From Cyathus striatus (taxonomy: Eukaryota; Basidiomycota; Agaricomycetes; Agaricales; Nidulariaceae): DNA of 64,000 bases. A model generated the notes under the pieces. The model saw only the letters and a list, made by a program, of their open reading frames with translations, did no database searches and was not told the DNA's origin. The position numbers and the translations under genes were made by a program. Location: contig JAOVFP010000018.1 of NCBI GenBank assembly GCA_025738555.1, positions 1,116,001-1,180,000 of the forward strand, written 5' to 3'. Below are positions 59,911 through 64,000 of this stretch, in pieces; the stretch's first letter is position 1, and each line of letters opens with the position of its first letter.

Positions 59911-61495
59911 CAGTCTCCTTCCCAGACCCTATAGGATGTCTCAATCCTAGAGTGGTACACAATTTTTATTCCGAGTTCATGAATTATTTGGGAAATTTGT
60001 AAGTAGTTTTGATTGACCAATCATATCACTTTATTTGATCATTCTCTTTTTGGAAATGGGTACTTTGAACTTTAATTCAGTGAGACATCCTATAGGGTCT
60101 GGCATATAACATATACAAACACCACAGCCACCTTGATCGCCAGCTCGCTGACATCATTCTGAGTCTGAAAGTAAACACTCAGGGATGAAACAAATATTCA
60201 GGGATACTTTTCGTTAACAGGTGGGGAAGTTGTGTCGATTTCATTGTAATGTAAATCTTTGCGACTGCTGTATGTCTGCCCTGCTAGCCACATTTGGTAT
60301 ATGCCTGCATTTCTGGAAAATCAACATGGTTCAAGTAGTTCTCAAACATGATTGCGATGTCATTTCAATTGCTGGAACAGGCCTTGAGAAGACATTGACT
60401 TTCTGGATGCTGTTCTTATTTCACCCAGTGAACAGCATACTTGTAATTATCACACCTCTCAACATACTGGAAAAGTAACATGTGGATTTACTAAGTAAAG
60501 CAGGGAAAGGGGGTATATTCATTGGGAGAGACACAGCTACAGCTGCAAATCTTCAGGTAAGTATAAATAAAGCACTTGTAGTAAAGGATACTTATCATAC
60601 CTTAGGCTATCAAGAACTTTGAATACCAAATAATCGTTGTCAGCCTGGAGCAATTGGTCAAAAGCAAAGGAGGTTTTGAGCAACTGTTCCAGAATTGGAG
60701 CTTCACAAGTCACATTATCTATTGTTGATGAGGTGCACTGTGTCTAAATCTGGAATGTGTTTAGGTCTGAATACAATGAAGTTGGACGTATTAGAGATAT
60801 CTTACCAAAAGATATCCCAATCTTGGTGATGTCCACAACACTTCCAAAGCATATTCTGAACAAGGTCCATGATATTCTAAGGATCTGTACTGCAAACCTT
60901 GCATTTTTCCAAAAGTCAACCTAATGTTCCAACATTTTCTTCAGTATTCAAAAGATCTTGAGTCTGGTGTCTAAATTCGAGGACTTGAAGTTCATTCTGA
61001 ACAATTGGAAAGTTGGAGATTGTGCTCACAAATTCCACCTGCATATCACAGAAAAATAATATAATTTAATGTCGACATGTCAGACGAATTCAAGGAAGAC
61101 AAAGCACAGGGCTTACTAGAGGCATTGTTGTCCATTGTTGTCATTGTTGCTGATTGTTAATCTTGTCAATCGACATGATATGCCATCGCAAACCATTGAT
61201 GCTGTACCTTCATCTATTTTTGGAAACAGTAGATTTCAAACTCAGAATTTCATGGCCTCTATGGCAGTCACTTTGACCCTCCTATTTGTATATGTTATAT
61301 GCCAGACCCTATAGGATGTCTCACTGAATTAAAGTTCAAAAGTATCCATTTCCAAAAAGAGAATGATTAAATAAAGTGATATGATTGGTCAATCAAAACA
61401 ACTTATGAATTTCCCAAATAACTTGTAGAACTAGGAATAACAACTGTGTACCACTCTAGGATTGAGACATCCTATAGGGTCTGGGAAGGAGACTG
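59911..61495. mobile_element. Mutator-like element (9-bp TSD) in the gypsy 3' region
   Basis: 1585 bp with inverted termini of about 190 bp starting CAGTCTCCTTCCCAGACCCT. The direct 9-bp duplication ATGATAATG flanks it (59902-59910 and 61496-61504). A 9-bp duplication with long termini is the hallmark of Mutator-like elements. Each terminus is bounded on both sides by an inverted CCAGACCCTATAGGATGTCTCA-type block (about 22 bp, written here only in part as CCAGACCCTATAGGATG). It contains no transposase but a decayed helicase gene. Confidence 0.9.
60221..61260 (+). pseudogene. Decayed RecQ-like (SF2) helicase inside the Mutator-like element
   Basis: Fragments in order match the RecQ-like helicases abundant in basidiomycetes. 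They are a zone reading VISIAGTGLEKTLTFWM, where Walker A has Glu in place of Gly before KT, LVIITPLNILEK, a DEAH-type VDEVHC (about 60730), GRIRDILPKDIPILVMSTTLP (motif III region, about 60780-60845), and then NWKVGD and DMSDEFKEDKA (about 61005-61110). An intron at 60557-60605 (GTAAGT...TTAG) is recognisable. Several stops, including a TAA after LEK, break the frame. Captured host sequence is the simplest explanation, as in Pack-MULEs. Confidence 0.8.
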
Positions 61496-61574
61496 ATGAT
61501 AATGTAAATCAGAAGAGTGATGTTGTTAGAAAGCATGTTTTAATAATTATGGATAGTGAAGAGTTCTGTTATAT

Positions 61575-64000
61575 TTATACATTTGGACACTCTGGATTTT
61601 CCTGATGAAATTTGTTTAATAAATTTTTAGATCTGGTTAATGATGTAATCGGTTCCCATGTACAATGATCATAGGAATAGCCTTTCCATTTAATTTTGTA
61701 TAAAACTTTCTTCCAATTTATTTTCCATGCTAGTATTGCTTCTACTCCATATTGTTCCTGATCATCTATAACAATAGCTGGTGGTGGTTTTGGCTTTTGT
61801 TGTGATTTGTATTGAGCAGGTACATATTTAGTAATAAGTTGTGTGTTGAATACTGGATGTTTTCAGTTCCAAGTTTTTGGTAATTGAATTTCATATGAGG
61901 CTAAGCCAATCTTTTTTAGTACTTTAAAAGGTCTGTATCTTTTGTCATCTAATTTTGCAACTGGTCTGTCAGATTTAACGTTAATTCCTTCTATGTAAAC
62001 AAGGTCACCAGGTTTGTATTCAGGCGATTCATTTCAGTTTCTATCATATCCATGTTTCATTGCTTCATTTGATAGTGTAAGAGCTGCCTTTGCATTTTCT
62101 CTGGCTTTTGTTATTGTAGTAATAAATTCATCAACTCCAATGGTTTGAGATGTTCCATTTGGTCTAATTCCACCATAAGGATGGTGCCTGTACATTAAAT
62201 AGAAAGGAGTATATCCTGTTGCTCTATGTTATAATTAAATTCTGTCACTGCTATTTTGTCTGCCCAATCGTTTTGATCATAGTTGATGTAAATTGTTCTA
62301 TTTCTTGATTTACTCTTTCTACCTGTCCATTCATTTGGGGTCAATATGCAGTTGATAAATTCATCTTAACACCTAATCATTTTGTGAATTCTTTTGTGAA
62401 ATGAGATGCAAATTGTGATCCTCGATCACTTATGATACATTGTGGCATTCTGAAGTTTTTAAATACTTTTTCTAAATAGAGTTCTGCTACTCTGGGGCTA
62501 TCGATTTCTTTATTGCATGGAATGAATGTAGCCATTTTAGTAAACCAATCAACTACTATCATTAGAAAGCCGAATCCTCAGGAATAAGGGAGTGGCCCAA
62601 TAAAATCTATCAAGATCATGTGCCAGGGTCCTTCAGGAATACTATTAGGGTTTAATAATCTGATTGGTTTTGATCAATGAATATTTGTCCTTTGACATGC
62701 CTCACATCCAGATACATATTTTATTATGTCAGCTCTGATTTGAGGCCACCAATAATTCCTTGTGATTAATTCTTGAGTTTTATATTCTCCGTGATGTCCT
62801 GATATAGCTGAATCATGACACAATCTGATTATACATTCTCTTAGTTTAGCATTTTTAGGAATGTAAACTTGATCTTTCCAGGTAATAATCCCTTCAGGTG
62901 ATTCAATCAAATCCTTAGATTTAAGATTAAGCATTTTAATCACTTCCTTATCTCAATTGTTTCTAGATTTTCAAACTTGTTCCATTATTTCTTCATCTTC
63001 ACCATGAACTTCATATGTTTGTCTGAAGTGTTCCAGTTTAAGAAGGATAATGTCTTCATTATCATGTTTGCCTTGTTCATGTCCTGCCCTTCGAGATAAT
63101 AAATCTGCTTTTGTCATTTAGCTGCCAGGTTTATGATGTAATGTATAATGAAATTCAGATAATTCAGTTGACCATCTTGCTTGTTGGCAATTTAATTTTT
63201 GTGGTTTTCTAAAATACTGAAGATTTTTATGATCTGTCCAAATTTCAAACACTTGCTTAGCTCCTAAAAGATACTGTCTCCATGTGTCTAATGCTCTCAT
63301 AATTGTGAGCATTTCTTTATTGTAGATTTCATAGTTCCTTTCTGTTGGACTTAAGGCATGTGATAGAAATGCTATTGGTTTCCATTTTCCATCGTTTTGT
63401 TCCTGGGATAGTATTGCTCCATTAGCAAAGTCTAATGAATCAGCTTCAACACGATATTTTCCATCATCATTTGGCATTGCTAAAATGGGTGCTGATACAA
63501 TTTTATCCTTTAATTCAGAGAATGCTAAAGCCTGATCAAGTTCCCATTTCCATTCATTTTTTCCAGTTAATTCATGAAGAGGTTTTGCTATTTTTGCAAA
63601 TCCTTGAATGAATCATCAATAGAAATTTATGAATCCTAGGAATTGTTGGAGTTCTCATTTATTGTTTGGAACTGGCCAGTCAACTACAGCTTTTACTTTT
63701 CCAGAATCCATTCATACAGAATTCTTAGAAATGATAAGTTCTAGATATTCAACTTCTGCCTTTTTGAAGAAACATTTTTCAGGTTTAAGGTACAATTTGT
63801 GTTCTTCTAGTTTTCTTAGAACTCATTTAACCATTTTCCTATGTTCTTCTAATGTTTCCATAAATATGAGAATGTCATCCATGTAAATGATTACAGTTCC
63901 TTCATTGATTTCTGTTCTAAAGATATCATTCATCATTGTTTGGAAGGTTGCTGGGGAATTGGTGAGACCAAAGAACATAACTAGTGGTTTGAACAATCCT
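61575..64000 (-). pseudogene. pol: gypsy pol: RT, RNase H, integrase, chromodomain (broken)
   Basis: Runs from the window edge to a stop at 61575. Seen in order: RT active site IYMDDILIF (about 63890-63865), LKPEKC, DWPVPNNK and FLGFINFY; RNase H with FEIWTDHKNLQYF (about 63240); integrase with the zinc-binding spacing HHGEYKTQELITRNYWWP...CEAC and catalytic-core pieces VVDWFTKM and IISDRGSQFASHF (about 62560-62410); then a GD-x-V segment and a chromodomain (IKWKGYSYDHCTWEP, about 61690-61650). At least eleven in-frame TGA codons interrupt conserved blocks, and a one-base frameshift lies near 62230. The chromodomain makes this a chromovirus. Confidence 0.9.

Larger units (their letters stand above)
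59391..64000 (-). mobile_element. Ty3/gypsy chromovirus, 3' part, runs off the window
   Basis: Minus-strand LTR retrotransposon. In transcription order the window holds reverse transcriptase, RNase H, integrase with a C-terminal chromodomain (pol ends at 61575), a short 3' region, a polypurine tract and the 3' LTR. A Mutator-like element lies inside the 3' region at 59911-61495. The 5' LTR, gag and protease are outside the window. The pol frame is broken many times, so the copy is dead. Confidence 0.9.

Noticed and set aside
61575..64000. TGA read as tryptophan (alternative or mitochondrial genetic code)
   Set aside because: Many TGA codons sit in conserved pol blocks, but TGG is also used for Trp, the TGA sites fit arginine positions of the family, CpG is depleted, and the intact NLR genes avoid internal TGA. 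Decay explains the pattern better.

Overview
The window is nuclear DNA of a filamentous fungus, most likely a basidiomycete (Agaricomycetes). The evidence is three NACHT-WD40 (NLR-type) genes with the N-terminal motif common in agaricomycete NLRs, introns of about 50-65 bases, a chromodomain-bearing Ty3/gypsy element, a RecQ-like helicase fragment and a remnant of a vacuolar membrane protease. I cannot name the species. Few intact genes are present; most of the window is transposons, foldback elements and dispersed composite repeats.

Layout. 1-7.06 kb: NLR-A (intact, 3 exons, 14 near-identical 43-residue WD40 repeats) with conserved promoter and 3' flank. 7.06-15 kb: CpG-poor DNA without a recognisable gene, then a 3.6-kb palindromic element (11303-14927) built of two ~1.6-1.8-kb inverted arms filled with 19-bp tandem repeats. 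16.48-20.0 kb: two foldback elements of one family, back to back. 20.16-24.5 kb: an inverted copy of a composite repeat and a module (M) that precedes NLR-B. 24.5-30.5 kb: NLR-B (17 WD40 repeats, one premature TGA). 32.07-33.6 kb: a hAT/P-like element with 8-bp target duplications. 34-51.2 kb: three direct copies of the composite repeat, interrupted by a foldback element (39616-41247) and by a 1.34-kb terminal-inverted-repeat element (43279-44617) that carries a small spliced gene. A decayed PFF1-like protease lies at 45.85-46.86 kb. 51.2-57 kb: module M again, then NLR-C (intact, 8 WD40 repeats). 57-64 kb: a Gag-like fragment and the 3' part of a minus-strand chromovirus, into which a Mutator-like element carrying a decayed RecQ-like helicase has inserted.

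Biology. The three NLRs share promoters, exon structure and flanks, so they are segmental duplicates. Their WD40 repeats are almost identical within each gene and differ mainly at four codon positions. That pattern is known from fungal non-self recognition NLRs (the Podospora HNWD family). NLR-B and NLR-C are each preceded by module M, and the loci sit among dispersed repeats that could mediate ectopic exchange.

Base composition alternates. CpG is nearly absent from the NLR bodies, the palindrome and the retroelements, but common in NLR promoters and composite repeats. Paired repeat copies differ by CpG to TpG/CpA changes, and the gypsy pol frame carries TGA codons at positions where the family usually has arginine. 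This points to methylation-linked CpG decay, with a border inside the first exon of every NLR.
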